From NCBI RefSeq assembly GCF_040054535.1, contig NC_090783.1, forward strand, positions 1,951,501 through 2,015,500: 64,000 bases of DNA. Reading direction: 5' to 3'. The DNA comes from Antennarius striatus. Taxonomy: Eukaryota; Chordata; Actinopteri; Lophiiformes; Antennariidae. A program made the position numbers and the translations under genes. Below the pieces are notes generated by a model. The model was not told where the DNA came from and searched no databases. It saw nothing but the letters and a program-made list of their open reading frames with translations. Below, in pieces: positions 47,513-60,009 of this stretch. The stretch's first letter is position 1, and the number at the start of each line of letters is the position of its first letter.

Positions 47513-50146
47513 CAGATAGATAGGTGGATCAGGCAGGAGGAAGGCCCCCCCGGTGGAACAATGGTCCCAGAGAGGAGGAGTGACTTCTTTTCTTTGGGCA
47601 GGGTGTCCTTCCTTCCTCAGAGGAACACACTGGGTGGACTCAGAGCGCTACCAAACAATGGTGAACAATAGATCAGCTCAAAGCAGCCCAATTTTTTACA
47701 AAACAGCTAAATTCAATTGACCTTTGTGTTGGGTGGGTAAATACGGAGGACTGGATTCAGACGGGGGGGGGGTTCTTTCCGTTAAGGTTTGCTGCTTGTT
47801 CCTGGTTTATCTCCACATACATAAGTGATGGATTGTGTCCTCCCCTGCCCCCCCATCACTCCTGCCACCCCCAGTTACCTCACCCCCTGTTTCCATTCAC
47901 ACATCTGCTCCACCTTTACCACCTCAAGTCTCTCCCCCCTCTCCCTCCCCGACAACAATGCTCCCATCCATCCCTTCTCCGCCTCTCAGTCTCCCAGCGC
48001 CGACGCCCCCCCTCCCCGACGACCCCGGGGAGTCGGAGGAGAAGGTCAGCTGCCCCCTGATGCTGTGGCCCCCCGTTCTGGTGGTCAGGTACGCCCACAA
48101 AGACAATGTGAGGGGGTGATGGGGGGCTCTTGATGATGTGGGGACGTTCTCCTGCAGGTTTGGGGATCCCTTCAGGGCCAACTGCTCCGTCCAGAGGGCG
48201 GGGTTCTCTCTGCTGGGATGGGAGGTGTCCCTGGTAGGAACACACACTGCCCCCACATCGCATCTACACGCTCTGAACTAACTAGTTTTTGATTAACTAA
48301 CTAGGTCTTAAGCTAACTAGTTTTTGAACTAATTAGGCTTTTCAAATTAAGTAGGTATGTAATAACTAGGTTTTAAACTAACTAACTAACTAACTAACTA
48401 CCCCATTAGGTTTTGAACTAACTAGGTTTTGAACTATGTTTTAAATTAACTATTTTTTGAACCAACTAACCAGGTTTATAAATTAAGCAGGTTTTGTAAT
48501 AACTAAACAAGTTTTTAATCTACAGTAGATTCTGAACTAACCCATTAAGTTTTGAACAAATTAGATTCTAAACGAACTAGTTTTTGAACTAACTAACTAA
48601 CTGACTAACTAACTAACTGACTAACTAACTAACTAACTAACTAACTCATTAGGTTTTGAACAAATTTGGTTCTAAACCAACTAGGTTTTGTTGTGAACTA
48701 ACTCACTTGGTTCTGAACTAACTAGGTTTTGAATTATTATTCAACATAAACATTGTATTTATATTTATGTTGTTATTATTTACGTTTATTGTTTACATTT
48801 ACACTGTTTACACGATATGTTTTACACCTATTCTGCTTTATGTGCTTTCAATTGCCCCTTGGGGAACTAATAAAGTTTTTTGAATTGAAGTGAAAGGTGA
48901 GGATGTTAGCCCGCTGCTCGGGGACAGAGGCCTCCGGTTGAAACGAATCAAACTAAAGGAACTCGAGCGGAGACAAAGCCGTCACACGATGACATCACGC
49001 GTCAGACTAACGCTCCAATCCGTTGATCTCCTGATGTCCAGGCGGCGCCTGAACCCACCATGGACCGCTACCTGGTGTGGAGCGTGGACAGGATGAGCGA
49101 GTGGGGCATCAGAGCCACGTGCTACGCCCTGTCCGAACACGGGGGCCAGTGTGACATCAGCCTCCCTCTGCTGGTCTACAGTGAGTTCAGTTTAGTTTAC
49201 AGACACTTTAACCTTTAAAGCTCTCGTGGGCCACATATAATGATGTGGAGGGCCACATTTGGCCCCCGGGCCTCGAGTTTGACACATGTGGTTCCAGTGG
49301 GTTTTTTTTCCCCACGGTTCTGACCGTGGATCCGTTCCCACAGAGCCTCCAGAAGTCGTGTCCATCGGCGTGTCCAATCACAGCGGGGTTCTGTTCGAGG
49401 GCCAGCCGTACACGCTGCAGTGTTCGGTCCAGGACGTCGCTCCGGTTGGAAACCTCACGGTGACCTTCTACAGAGGTCAGAGGTCACTGGGTCGACTGCA
49501 GTCCAACAACACGGAGAGTAAACCCGTGACGGAGGTGTTCTCTCTGGACATCAGCCCCCGTAAAGAGGATAACGGGGTCCAGTACTGGTGTGAAGCCAGG
49601 CTGGAACTGGGAGCTGAAGGCCCACATCCTCCCCTAGTGGTGAAGTCGCAGAACTACACCGCCACTGTCCTGTGTGAGTGGAGACACACGCTGAAGGTGT
49701 TCAGTTCTAGTCATCACACCGACCCCCTCCCTCTGGAAATCATCTCTAACCCCCCCACTTCTCCCCCCCCCAGTCGGACCGCAGCTCACCTGTCCCACCA
49801 AACTGCGTGTGAGGGAAGGAGAACGCCTCGGCTGCGAGGTGACAGGAAACCCCGAACCGTCGGTCACATGGTTCAGAGACGGGCAGGCCGTCGTCCTGCC
49901 CGCTCGTCCAGGAAGAGAGCATGCTGGGACATATACAGTCTTGGCGACGGGTCCACTGGAGCAGAAAAACTTTACAGTGGAGGTGGAGATCCTGACGGGC
50001 AGAGGTGGGTTCGGTTTGGTCGGGTAGATGACTGATGCATCCTGGGAGGAGTTTTAAAGCATCCTCTTCCTGTTTCAGGTGCTGCGAACAGTCAGAACGG
50101 ACAGTTCTTATTGGTCGTCCTCCTGCAGGTGATGATCTGGCTGTGA
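46516..50146 (+). CDS. ICAM-like immunoglobulin cell-adhesion protein, complete
   Basis: A cell-surface immunoglobulin-superfamily protein, most like the intercellular adhesion molecules that bind leukocyte integrins. Seven exons give 371 residues: 46516-46573, 47875-48088, 48158-48233, 49042-49180, 49344-49673, 49774-50004, 50079-50146. A signal peptide ([13 protein letters not shown]) is followed by a Pro/Ser/Thr-rich stem (~20-68). Then comes an ICAM-N-type domain 1 ([41 protein letters not shown]), domain 2 ([24 protein letters not shown] to YWCEARLEL) and a short domain 3 ([21 protein letters not shown] to AGTYTV). The C-terminus is a hydrophobic run with no cytoplasmic tail ([13 protein letters not shown]), which suggests a GPI-anchor signal. 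Domain 1 is split over three exons. Orthology to one ICAM or to MAdCAM is not decided. Confidence 0.83.
47198..47523. repeat. (GATA)n/(GACA)n microsatellite
   Basis: About 325 bases of GATA tetramers with interspersed GACA, in intron 1 of the ICAM-like gene. Confidence 0.95.
48259..48740. repeat. (CTAA)n-based minisatellite
   Basis: Runs of CTAA tetramers alternate with TTTTGAAC-type spacers (AACTAGGTTTTGAACTAACT and variants) over ~480 bases of the ICAM-like gene's intron 3. Confidence 0.85.
49215..49292. mobile_element. fragment of the hAT-like element
   Basis: It carries GGGCCACAT, AATGATGTGG, CCACATTTGGCCCC and GTTTGACACATGTGGTT, matching the right end of the element at 34261-34768. It lies ~50 bases before the acceptor of ICAM-like exon 5. 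Confidence 0.65.
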
Positions 50147-50514
50147 AATCCTCCTCACGGCGCCAGGATGGACTCAAACAGATCGGAGCTGCGACCATCT
50201 TTTTTTTTTTTTTTAAAAACCGCATCATTTCCAAACTCTAAAAAGAAAAACAAAACAAAAACTGGATTTCAGAAGCAGATAATCTGCACGACAATCTTCA
50301 CGTCCTTCCTTCAACGGAAAAACATCTCTAGAAAGGAATTCCAGTCGTGTGCAGCGACAAACAACACGTTTTGTTCTTCGCCTGTTTCTTTGTAGATAAA
50401 CTACCCCCCCCAAAAAAAACTCCCATCATGCATCAGTTCTTCTGTCTGCAACACGACAGCGATTACCGGCAACATCTTTGATTCAGATGAGATTAATTTA
50501 ACCTCGTTTTAAAC

Positions 50515-50575
50515 ATTAAAGCTAAAAAAAAAAGAAAAAAAAGGAAGCGGTTGCACAAAATATAAACTCTTTATT
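50515..50575. terminator. facing poly(A) signals of the ICAM-like and ubinuclein genes
   Basis: ATTAAA on the plus strand at 50515-50520 follows the ICAM-like stop by ~370 bases. AATAAA on the minus strand at 50570-50575 follows the ubinuclein stop by ~330 bases. The two genes therefore end tail-to-tail within about 60 bases. Confidence 0.5.
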
Positions 50576-50904
50576 AATTCAAAGTAAATCTTTCACATCT
50601 CTGACAAAATCTTCCAACAGTTAACGGTTTTGTTTCAAGGCAGAACCAGAATTCAGTGGCGGAATTCACATCAGTATTTGCTTATTTATTCCACATCCAT
50701 TTATTCGGGATCCATCGTGCATCCGTCCGTCTCCATGGAAACCTCAAAGAAAAAAAAAGAAAAAACACAAATTCTTTTTCCCCAATTCATTCTATAAATG
50801 GTGAATTAATGAAATATTGTTTGCATTTCTTTGATATAAGTTTTAAATTTTGTTAAATATCTGGAAAAAAATGAGTCAAACCTACAGAAAAAGTTTGGAG
50901 GTTT

Positions 50905-53900
50905 TTACTGGAGGGTCACGTCGGCTTCATCGGGCGTCATCTGGCGCCTGGCGAGGTGTGCGACCTGAGGGAACCCCCCCGGACTCGCGGCGCTCAGCGG
51001 GAACCCGACGGGGCTGGACTGCGGCGGCGGCGGAGGAAGAGGCGGGCTGCTGACGCTCCAGCGCTGCATCGAACGCTGGTAGTTGGAGACGGCCGCCGCC
51101 AGGAGCTCCTGCGAGAAGGGGAGCGGCTGCTCGCGAGCCAGCGCCTGGTCGGCGAGGAGATCCAGGAGGGAGGGTGTCGGGGCTGTCGCCGCGACGACGA
51201 CAGGCTCGTCCGTGGGGGGCTTCGCCGGTTTAACCTCCACCGGCCTCAGGGAAGCAGCATCAAGCGACGTGGAGGCGGCGATGGCGCCCTCTGGGAGACC
51301 TTTCATCGGCGGCGCCCTGCAGACGTCTGACCTGACCACAACAGACGGCGGCTTCCTGTCGAGCCTGGACCGCTTCGCCCTGAGGGAGACATCGAGCTGA
51401 TTGGAGGTCAGAACATCCGCTCACGGAGATGTTCCTCCACTCACGGTGACGACGTGAGCAGGTTGAAGACGTTCCTGCTCTCCCGGATCAGAACCCTGAA
51501 ACACGCCGAAACGCGTCTGCGTGAAAAATGGAGTTCTACGCTCAAGACACTCAGGTTCTGGGGGTCAAACCGGACCTGGACTGCATCCATCCCTTCGGCC
51601 ACAGCGGCTTAACCTCGTTATCCAACACCGTCTTCAGGTACTCCTCCAGCTCCTGGCTTCCTTTTTGCGTCTTGCATTGCTGCAGCTTCAGCCTCAACAC
51701 CTGAAACAAGCACTGCCTGCAGGATGAAGCAGGTTACAAAAAAATCTTTAAAAAATAAAAAATTTGAGTATCTAATTATGATTTTTAAAAAAGATATTTC
51801 CAACCTGATCTCATCGTTCCACTTGAACAACTTCTTAGGACCTCCTCTTTTCCCGCCCTTCTCCTCCACGTTGTCCTCCTGGCCGTTCTCCTCCTCGGTT
51901 GCTCTGAAACGAGATAAAAAATACCCAAAAAAACATCTTTAGACGTTAAAACCAGGAAGTGCATCCATCTCTCATCGATAATAAACTCACTTTGCAGCCC
52001 TGATTTGCTCGTAAACCTGACATTTCTCCTGGAAGAGCGCCACTTGCTCCGGCATGGCCCTGCCGACGGCGTCCTTCAGTTTGTGCAGCGGATCGTCGGC
52101 GTCGGGCGGCGCCTCCTCCTTATCGGCGTCGGAAGGTCGAGAGAGTCAAATGTGATCGAGCCGCCGAGTGTCAACGATAAAGCACGCTCACCGTGTGTGT
52201 GTGTGTGTCCAGCAGTTTCTTTACTCGTCTGAGCAGCGTGTCTCTGCTGCAGGGCAGGAAGGACGACAGGTGGGTGTAGACCCTGGAGCGCAGCTGGCCG
52301 CCGTGTTCCCGACACCGCAGCTCGATGCTGGAAGGAAAAACACGGCGAGAGACGAGTCAGACGTGTTCCAAGAAACGACACGCGGTGGAGAAAACACGAC
52401 GCCAGAACTCACTCCCTCAGGATGGAGTTGATGTCCGGCGTGAAGAACTTGAGTTTCGACTCCCCTTCGGAGGTTTTGGCGGCCTGAAAAAAGGAGCGTG
52501 AGCGTCGCTTGTACATTATTGATCCATGTTTTATTCACTTACCGCCGCCAGTCGTCCGATGCTGTGCTCCAAACCCGGAGGAAGTCCCTCCGGTAGTGGG
52601 ACGCACCCGTGAGCTGACGGGGGCCTCAGGAGCTGCGTTTGTCCCGGATGAGGCTTCAGCTGAAGGGCGCCGCCTGCGTTCGGAGGGCGGGGGTAATCGA
52701 TGGCGCCGGGATGGAAAAGCGGCACCTCTGCAGCGGGTTGAGAACCCAGACTCCCTTCGCTGACGTCCAGCAAAGACTCCAAATCGATGTCGAAATCCAC
52801 GGCGCTGACCGCCTGGATCAGGGCGTGGTCGTTGGTCGAGCCGATCAAACTGAGGAGCGGGTCGGTCAAACCGGAGCCGCCGCCGCCGCCGGCGTCCGCC
52901 GGGCACAGAGGGGTGGTGGGTACGACCACGATCGGCGACGACCTCTGGGTCGACACCCCCATCGTCTGTCCCTCCCTCAGCATGCTGGCGACGCTTAAAG
53001 GGCCAGCGGCTTTCTTCTTCTTCTTCTTCCTCATCTCATCCGCCACAAATTCAGTCAAAACGCTACAAGAGAAATAAAATCGTTCTCAGGAGAAGAAATA
53101 AATGAGTTCTTGATACCTGGGCGAGCCTCACTTCTCAGCATCCAAACTGTTTTTCACGTCTCCATCTTCTCTGCACAGTTTCTTCTTTGGTTTTTCCTGT
53201 TGGAGAATGAGATTACGTTTGTAAAATGTTCCAGATCGTTACGTCTTACTGAGACAGAATCACTCCAAGAGCCTCACGACTCACTCTGAAGGCGTCAGAC
53301 GTGTTTCCTGTCGGGACGTCTTCTGTGTCCGAAGCCTGGCGAAAATGCAGCACCCCCGAATTTACATAGAAGCCACCAAATTTGGTCGTGATGGACGCCG
53401 GAACAAACTCATCATACTGCAGGGACAGAATCGAGATTGTAATTGGATTTTTAAAAAAAAAGAAGACTTTAAACGTTTTAAAGTCTAATATATTGATTTA
53501 AATGAAATTTTGCGCCGCCTCACAGCCTCCGAGTTGTCGATGAAAGAATCCTCTTCATCGTAACCGTATCCGATATCGATCAAGTCCTGAATACGGTCCT
53601 TTTTCTTTGCTTTGCCGCCCTGAAATGAGGAAAAAATATTTTAGCAGCGTCTTTCCAGTTAGGATTTGTTTAACTATATTAACACAAATTTTACAATTCA
53701 AAAACAAAATGCTGAATTTAGCTACATGAAATGGCACATTCTGGTGCTTTCTGTGTGCTTTTTCTGTGTACAACAGAGAAATTAATTTCTACTCTACTTA
53801 AATTATATAATATGTATTATATTATATATATAAACATTTTAAAACTGGTTGTACATCTTTATGGGGGATAATTTAACAGTTTGGTCACATTTAACCGACT

Positions 53901-54901
53901 AAATCTGACAACAATTATTTATCCAGCTAATCCACATAATTTCCAACTCAACCAATTGCTGAAGGACTCACATATTTCTCCTCATACTTCCTCGCGAGAG
54001 CAGTGGCTTCTTCATCAGCTTTCTTTTCCTCTTCCTCAAACCCACTATGTGGAACGTCTCCTTTAGAGAGTTTAATCTCAAAGAAATAAAAACCAGCCAG
54101 GAAAAAGAAAACCAGTAACCACATTTTAATAAATAAAACAACTGCATGCCCAAAAGTGACTCATTTTGTTCTTATGCGTTCCTTTCATTAAAAAACAGTA
54201 ACGGGGGATAAAACTATTACTTGTATATTTTTTTCATAGAAAATATTAATTGGAAAATTATTTTCTGTTATTTAAACCAATAAGATAAAACATCTATTTT
54301 TTTTATAATCTTGACATTACATGCAAATAAGAAAAAAACGTTTCCATGTCTAAATAAGTTCAAACATGTCAAACCTATTAACCAGTTATCGGATTTCCTT
54401 TTAACTTTAGTTATTAATTTCTTTTAATGTCAGAATGTGTTTCTTTAATCTAAAAAAAACAATTATCTGGACTTTTTTTTCATGCAAAATATTAATTGTA
54501 AAATGATTTTCCGTGGCTTAGACCACTAAAATAAAACAAAGCTATTTTTTAATTACTATTTTGACATTACGTGCAAAAAAATTAAGCTCTAAATAACTTC
54601 AAACATGTCAAATTTTTGTTTGGTCCAATTACCAGATTTGAAATAAAATTTCCTATTAAATTTAAATTTTTATTTATTAATGTATTTTTTTTTGACACAA
54701 CTAAAGTCTCACTTTGTTGTCCAGCAGCTGACTGTAGCTGAACTCGGGGAAACTCCGCTCACCGGACTCGAACAGAGTCAGCTCCAGCCGGACCGTCTCC
54801 ACGGCGTCTCGGGGTTCGTCCGGAAACTTCTGTACCGGAGCCGGTTTCACAAAAGTGTCACCGGTAAACGGGGTTAACGGAATCCTCCGACATTCCGCCA
54901 T
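50905..54901 (-). CDS. ubinuclein-family protein (HIRA histone chaperone complex), short form
   Basis: Ubinucleins are nuclear subunits of the HIRA complex that deposits histone H3.3. Thirteen exons give 735 residues: 54713-54901, 53972-54076, 53524-53619, 53285-53416, 53132-53196, 52543-53062, 52413-52483, 52192-52327, 51991-52118, 51805-51903, 51576-51716, 51445-51495, 50905-51379. The N-terminus has [20 protein letters not shown]. The HRD motif that contacts HIRA (~105-170) reads [20 protein letters not shown] then [20 protein letters not shown]. Exon 6 holds a basic run and [19 protein letters not shown]. The ubinuclein middle domain (~350-560) contains [42 protein letters not shown] and [11 protein letters not shown]. 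Human UBN1 is ~1134 residues; the shortfall is in the C-terminal tail. UBN1 is the closer memory match, but a UBN2 or lineage-specific copy is possible. The exon 9 acceptor could lie 3 or 6 bases further on (GAG repeats). Confidence 0.88.
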
Positions 54902-55950
54902 AACGGCCCAAAAGCAAGCGACAGCCGCGGGCTGATTTACGGGGAAAGACGGGCGGCTCCTTCCGGCGTTAATGAGCTAGCAGGTGCGCTAGCAATCTGG
55001 TCACATGCTCAGAGAGTTCGGACGTTGTCCAATCACCAATCATCATAGCGTCATGACGTAGTCACGCAAACGCTGTGTTTAAAAAGTAGGTCAAACTTTG
55101 AGCCAATTACGTTGGAGAAGTATCTGTTTACTTCCGCTTTAGCACTCCAATTAAAATGGTACCACGCTAACTTGTTAGCAAAGCCAATTAATTAGCTTCA
55201 CGCAGATTCCTAAATAAAATTGTGTTTAATCAAACTAAAGTAGACCTTATGCTGTAATATTTGTTATTTATTTTGGTCTCTATGACAACGTGCTCGCGTT
55301 AATACGATAGCTGATATATTTATTATATTTTCGTAAAAGAGCTAAAAAAGATGCCTGCACTGCGCCGTTTTACCCACGCGGGGGCGCTGGAGGTCCACGA
55401 GGCTTGGCGGAGGAGAGAAAGTAGACCCACATTTTGTTTTGTGATTAAAATTAATACATTTTTTATTCACAATGATAAATTTTTACAGATTTTACAATTA
55501 AATGCATTTTTGGGAAAGTTTGCAGGATTTTTCTGTAACTGCACCTTAAAATAAAAACCTTTCACTTTTAGAAGACGCTAAAAGTTTGGCCCACATTTTC
55601 ATTTCATTCAAATAGAATTGAAAATGCAAACTTCTCGTCAAGACCAGCCTTCATTTGCAGCATAGAGACTGATGTCTGACAGCTGTGTGTTTGCTGAAGC
55701 AGTTAACTTTAAATAAAGAGTCACAAAAAGTCACTCAAACGGAAGTCATGCATAGATCCTTCTCTTTATTTAAGGCAGCCTCCACTCAGACTGCAGTGAA
55801 TCAACTTTGACAGTTACAATAATTGGATAATTGCAGTCTGTCACTGTGCATTCTGTGTTAGCATATCACAAAATAACCAATCAGGCCCATTCACTCTGCA
55901 CACACACACACACATGATCTGCAAAACACACACGGAACCCTGCTTTGTAA
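54902..55950. other. ubinuclein upstream region, otherwise nothing recognised
   Basis: Upstream of the ubinuclein start the sequence is first GC-moderate (promoter side), then AT-rich. A 67-codon frame from 55351 begins in a CpG-rich patch but is not recognisable and has no partner exon. Confidence 0.4.
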
Positions 55951-56300
55951 TTATAAATGAATTTCACGGTGCAGGGCTTTTAATGCAAATAATATGGATC
56001 TATTTTCACCTCTCTGACCAACAGGACTGTGTGTGTGTATGTGTGTGTGTGTGTGTGTGAATGTGTGTGAGTGCGGATGAGATTGAGGCCCAGCTTTGTT
56101 TGACTGGCCTCCCCTCTCAAACGAGTTAATGGGATGGAAGTTATTTGCCACCCTGAGCTGATGATGCGAGGTCGAGCAGAAGCGTTGAATTAAAAAGGAA
56201 AAAAAAAGAAAAAAAGGTGTCAATAAATTTGCCGGAGACAAAGAAGTAGAATAAACCCGAGCAGGACAAAGACAGACAGATGGAGACTGCAGGGGTAGCC
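55951..56300. promoter_or_regulatory. candidate conserved non-coding block 1
   Basis: Unique, repeat-free sequence with homeobox/POU-type cores (TAATTATAAATGAATTT, TTTTAATGCAAAT, GAGTTAATGGGATGG) around a short TG run. There is no coding potential. Called a candidate from its composition only. Confidence 0.35.
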
Positions 56301-56303
56301 CCA

Positions 56304-56442
<139 letters not shown>

Positions 56443-56549
56443 TCATGGTCTGGTTGCTGACACAGACCCCATCAGTGCAGGATCAGAGTGGGGAAATTGG
56501 AGGACAATGTTGGAACAGGGGTGCGGGGTATAATTTAAAGCGATTGGGG

Positions 56550-56640
56550 AGGCGGCGTCCCAGAGGTGCATAATTCACTCATTCATTAACTAGACCCAAC
56601 AAGAGCCAATATTAATTAACTCGTTCCTCATGCCGAGACC
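56550..56640. promoter_or_regulatory. candidate conserved non-coding block 2
   Basis: Unique sequence with GCATAATTCACTCATTCATT and AATATTAATTAACTCG, between a microsatellite and a C-rich stretch. Composition-based candidate only. Confidence 0.3.
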
Positions 56641-56976
56641 CCCCACCACCCACCCCATACCCCCCCACTCACGCCCCCACCCAGCCATCCCACTCCCCTT
56701 CGGAGAAGCGTGTGCTTTATTGTCAGTGGCTGAGGCCAGAGGGTCAGGTCTTTATCAGTGTAACACAAAACTTTAGACAATAATCATCAGTGGAAAGTAA
56801 GTTTTTACTCAAGTCTGGTGTGTGTTAGTTGAGAATTTTTATTTAATGATTTGATTACATTCCTATCAGGACTGATTCTAGTATTCTTAATATTCCTTAT
56901 TGTTTATTCCACCTTACATGTTTGAGTTTTATGCTGCAGCTCAAATCCACGACCCTCCTCTACATTTCTTTGACAG

Positions 56977-57081
<105 letters not shown>

Positions 57082-57224
57082 CAATCTATTATTTCTTGCT
57101 CATTCTATGCTTGATATAACTAAAAGCACAATAATAATAAAAAAACAAACCGCCACCAGCGCGCCTTGGAAGTCCATGCGGTTCCACCCTCCTCCACCGG
57201 GGGGCGCTGCTCCACTCTGCTGTC

Positions 57225-57620
57225 AGGCCCTGCTAACTTTGATTAAGGTTTAAATTGGCTGAATTTAATGAACGTTGTCTAATTAGGCAGGATAACAGCT
57301 TTAATTGATAAGTAATTATCTGCCACAAATTGTTATTAATTCTTCCGCTCCGTCTTACAGAGTACAGACTCTACCCCAAACACCCCCTCAAACCCCCCCC
57401 CATCCCTGTAACATTTTGTATTTATGTAAACATGTAGTAAACAATTAGACATATGCTGGGATGGGATATTCCGGAGGGTATCATCAGGCTGTGCTTGGAC
57501 CGGCAGTTTATCTGGAATTATTTCACTCTCTGACTGATATCATTGAGCATTAATTACTGATACTGTTGAGTTGTTCTGGCTGCCTGCCATCGACTGCATG
57601 CTGTCAGGACTGGCATGAAA
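57225..57620. promoter_or_regulatory. candidate conserved non-coding block 3
   Basis: Two repeat-free stretches (about 57225-57365 and 57450-57620) dense in TAAT cores: TTTGATTAAGG, GTCTAATTAGGCAGGATAAC, TTTAATTGATAAGTAATTAT, and ATATCATTGAGCATTAATTA with ACTGCATGCTGTCAGGACTG. This texture is typical of enhancers near developmental transcription-factor genes. The target gene is not in the window. Confidence 0.4.
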
Positions 57621-58450
57621 AAAAGACAGGAAGACAAATAGTTCCTGGAGCGGTTGTTTGACTAATAAAGACAATAGTGCTGTGGTTGTGCAGCACACAA
57701 AAAAAGGTGCTTTTAGTGTTTAATAATAGGATTACGGTGTCAAACTTTCGTCCATTAATCTCGTAAATATAATATTGATGAATGTTATAACTCCCACAGC
57801 TCTGCCCTCAGGGTTATGATGTCACTTTACCGCATCTGTAGTTCTAATTCACGTATGGCGCAAAGATTATATAATAAACATGATGTTTAGTGGATGCAGG
57901 TGAGTTTTTATGTTAATGAAGCAGATCTTCTGATTTTAATTGTCTAAAGAAGAGGTAGATGTGCTTCTTCCGTGGGGGTTCCCAGAGTGTAAAGATCACC
58001 CCTGTCTGTTTTGTAGAAATCATGTCACTGTGTTTGATATTATTATGGCTGCCAGGTGAAGGAGTAGGACGTTTTCCAGCTTTATGACATAAAAACTAGA
58101 AATATTTAAACATATATCTAGTCAGGATAATTTACAGCAGCGCTCGTGGCAAGAAAAGCAGGTAAGTCGAAACAGGATATTTTCCCAGTCACAAGATTTT
58201 AATGCCCAAAACATAAAAATCAAAATGAAATATGAAGAAAGTTTGAACAAATTCAAGGTTTATAGAAAAGCACATTATCAAATAAATAACATCTCCACCT
58301 CTCCATCAACGACCAGTCTTTGCTAATTTGCCAGCATCTTTACTTTACCAGTCTCTACGGGGTCATCAGCCGTCGTCGCCACCAGTGTCTTGACTCTACA
58401 AGCTGACCCGAGAAGCCCCAAAGACTTTCCAAGAGAATAATTTTTAGGTA
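57621..58450. other. intergenic, nothing recognised
   Basis: Mostly unique AT-rich sequence. No exon, RNA gene or defined repeat could be supported. Confidence 0.4.
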
Positions 58451-58457
58451 TGAGTTG

Positions 58458-58492
<35 letters not shown>

Positions 58493-58754
58493 TATTATTA
58501 TTATTATTATTATAATAAACACTTTATTTATTTAATAATAATAAATAAATACTAATCTTTAGTTGATTTGTTTTTTTCTGCCGATTGAACTGGAAGGTGA
58601 AATATGTTAAACAGGAAATACAGAATTTTTCTCTAAAATCAGTTTCAGGAATTGGTCTAAGACAAACGATGATAAAGGCATCGGTGATCCAGATGTTACA
58701 TGGACATATTGATGAGAAGCCCTGTCAGATGAGAAAAGAACATGAACATGGACC

Positions 58755-59305
58755 TCAATGAGATGAGCTGAGATGAGTTGAACTGGGATGAGATGAGAGG
58801 AGCTGGGATGAGATGATGAGCTGAGATGAGATGAGACAAGATGAGATGAGAAGAATAGAGAAGAGATGAGACGAGATGAGTTGAGCTGAGACGAGATGAG
58901 ATGAGACGAGTTGAGTTGAGATGAGTTGAGTTGAGAGAAGATGAAATGAGACTAGTTTGGACGAGTTGAGTTGAGATTAGATGAGATGTGTTGAGCTGGG
59001 AAGAGACGAAACAAGATGAGACGAGATGAGATGAAATGAGATGAGACAAGATGAGATGAGACGAGTTGAACTGAGTTGAGATCAGATGAGAGGAGATGAG
59101 ACAAGCTCAGATGAGACAACTTGAGTTGAGAGAAGATGAGATGAGACAAGTTGAGATGACTTGAGATGAGATGACTTGAGCTGAGCTGAGACCAGACCAG
59201 ATGAGACGAGATGAGACAAGATGAGATGAGTTGAGCTGAGATGAAATGAGACGAGATGAGATGAAATGAAATGAGACAAGACGAGATGAGATGAGATGAG
59301 ATGAT
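58755..59305. repeat. degenerate (ATGAG)n pentamer satellite
   Basis: About 550 bases of 5-base units ATGAG with TTGAG, ACGAG, ACAAG and CTGAG variants. The long minus-strand Ser/His/Leu-rich frames here are produced by the repeat. Confidence 0.92.
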
Positions 59306-59658
59306 CAGGCCTTCGTCTCTAACAGCTTCGATCCTTTCATTTGGGTTCATTTTGACTGATCTTCTCATTACAGTGATTTAAATGAGATGCGCAGCAACTT
59401 GCCTTCTAATTAAAACATCTTTTCTCATTTACAGATTTAAGCTGAGGTCTCAGAGAGGGGTGTCGGTGGGATGTGGGGGCAGGGGGAGGGTGGATGGGTT
59501 AAGGGTGGGGGGGTTGACTTTCTCCACCTTCTTTCCACCATTTCTCTCCTGCCAGATGGTTTTGTTGGGCTTCAGCTGCCAAGCCAGTGGCCGGATAGGC
59601 TGATCCATTCTTCCCCAGCGCCCATCCGATCTGAACATTTGTCTTAAGACCTCCCCTG

Positions 59659-59945
<287 letters not shown>

Positions 59946-60009
59946 AATTAGGTCTATTTCCGTGCGGCTTGTGCCAAGACAGCCGAGGAAAAGAGAGGAA
60001 AAAGGGGGG

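Noticed and set aside
47198-47523. CRISPR-like regular repeat
   Set aside because: It is a GATA/GACA tetramer microsatellite without unique spacers in an animal genome.
55351-55554. 67-codon frame starting MPALRRFTHAGALEVHEAWRR in a CpG-rich patch
   Set aside because: The frame turns into AT-rich non-coding-like sequence after ~25 codons, no donor or partner exon could be supported, and the GC-rich part resembles short repeat sequence.
58696-59368. Minus-strand Ser/His/Leu-rich frames up to 138 codons
   Set aside because: Produced by the ATGAG pentamer array, which lacks TAA/TAG/TGA in that direction.
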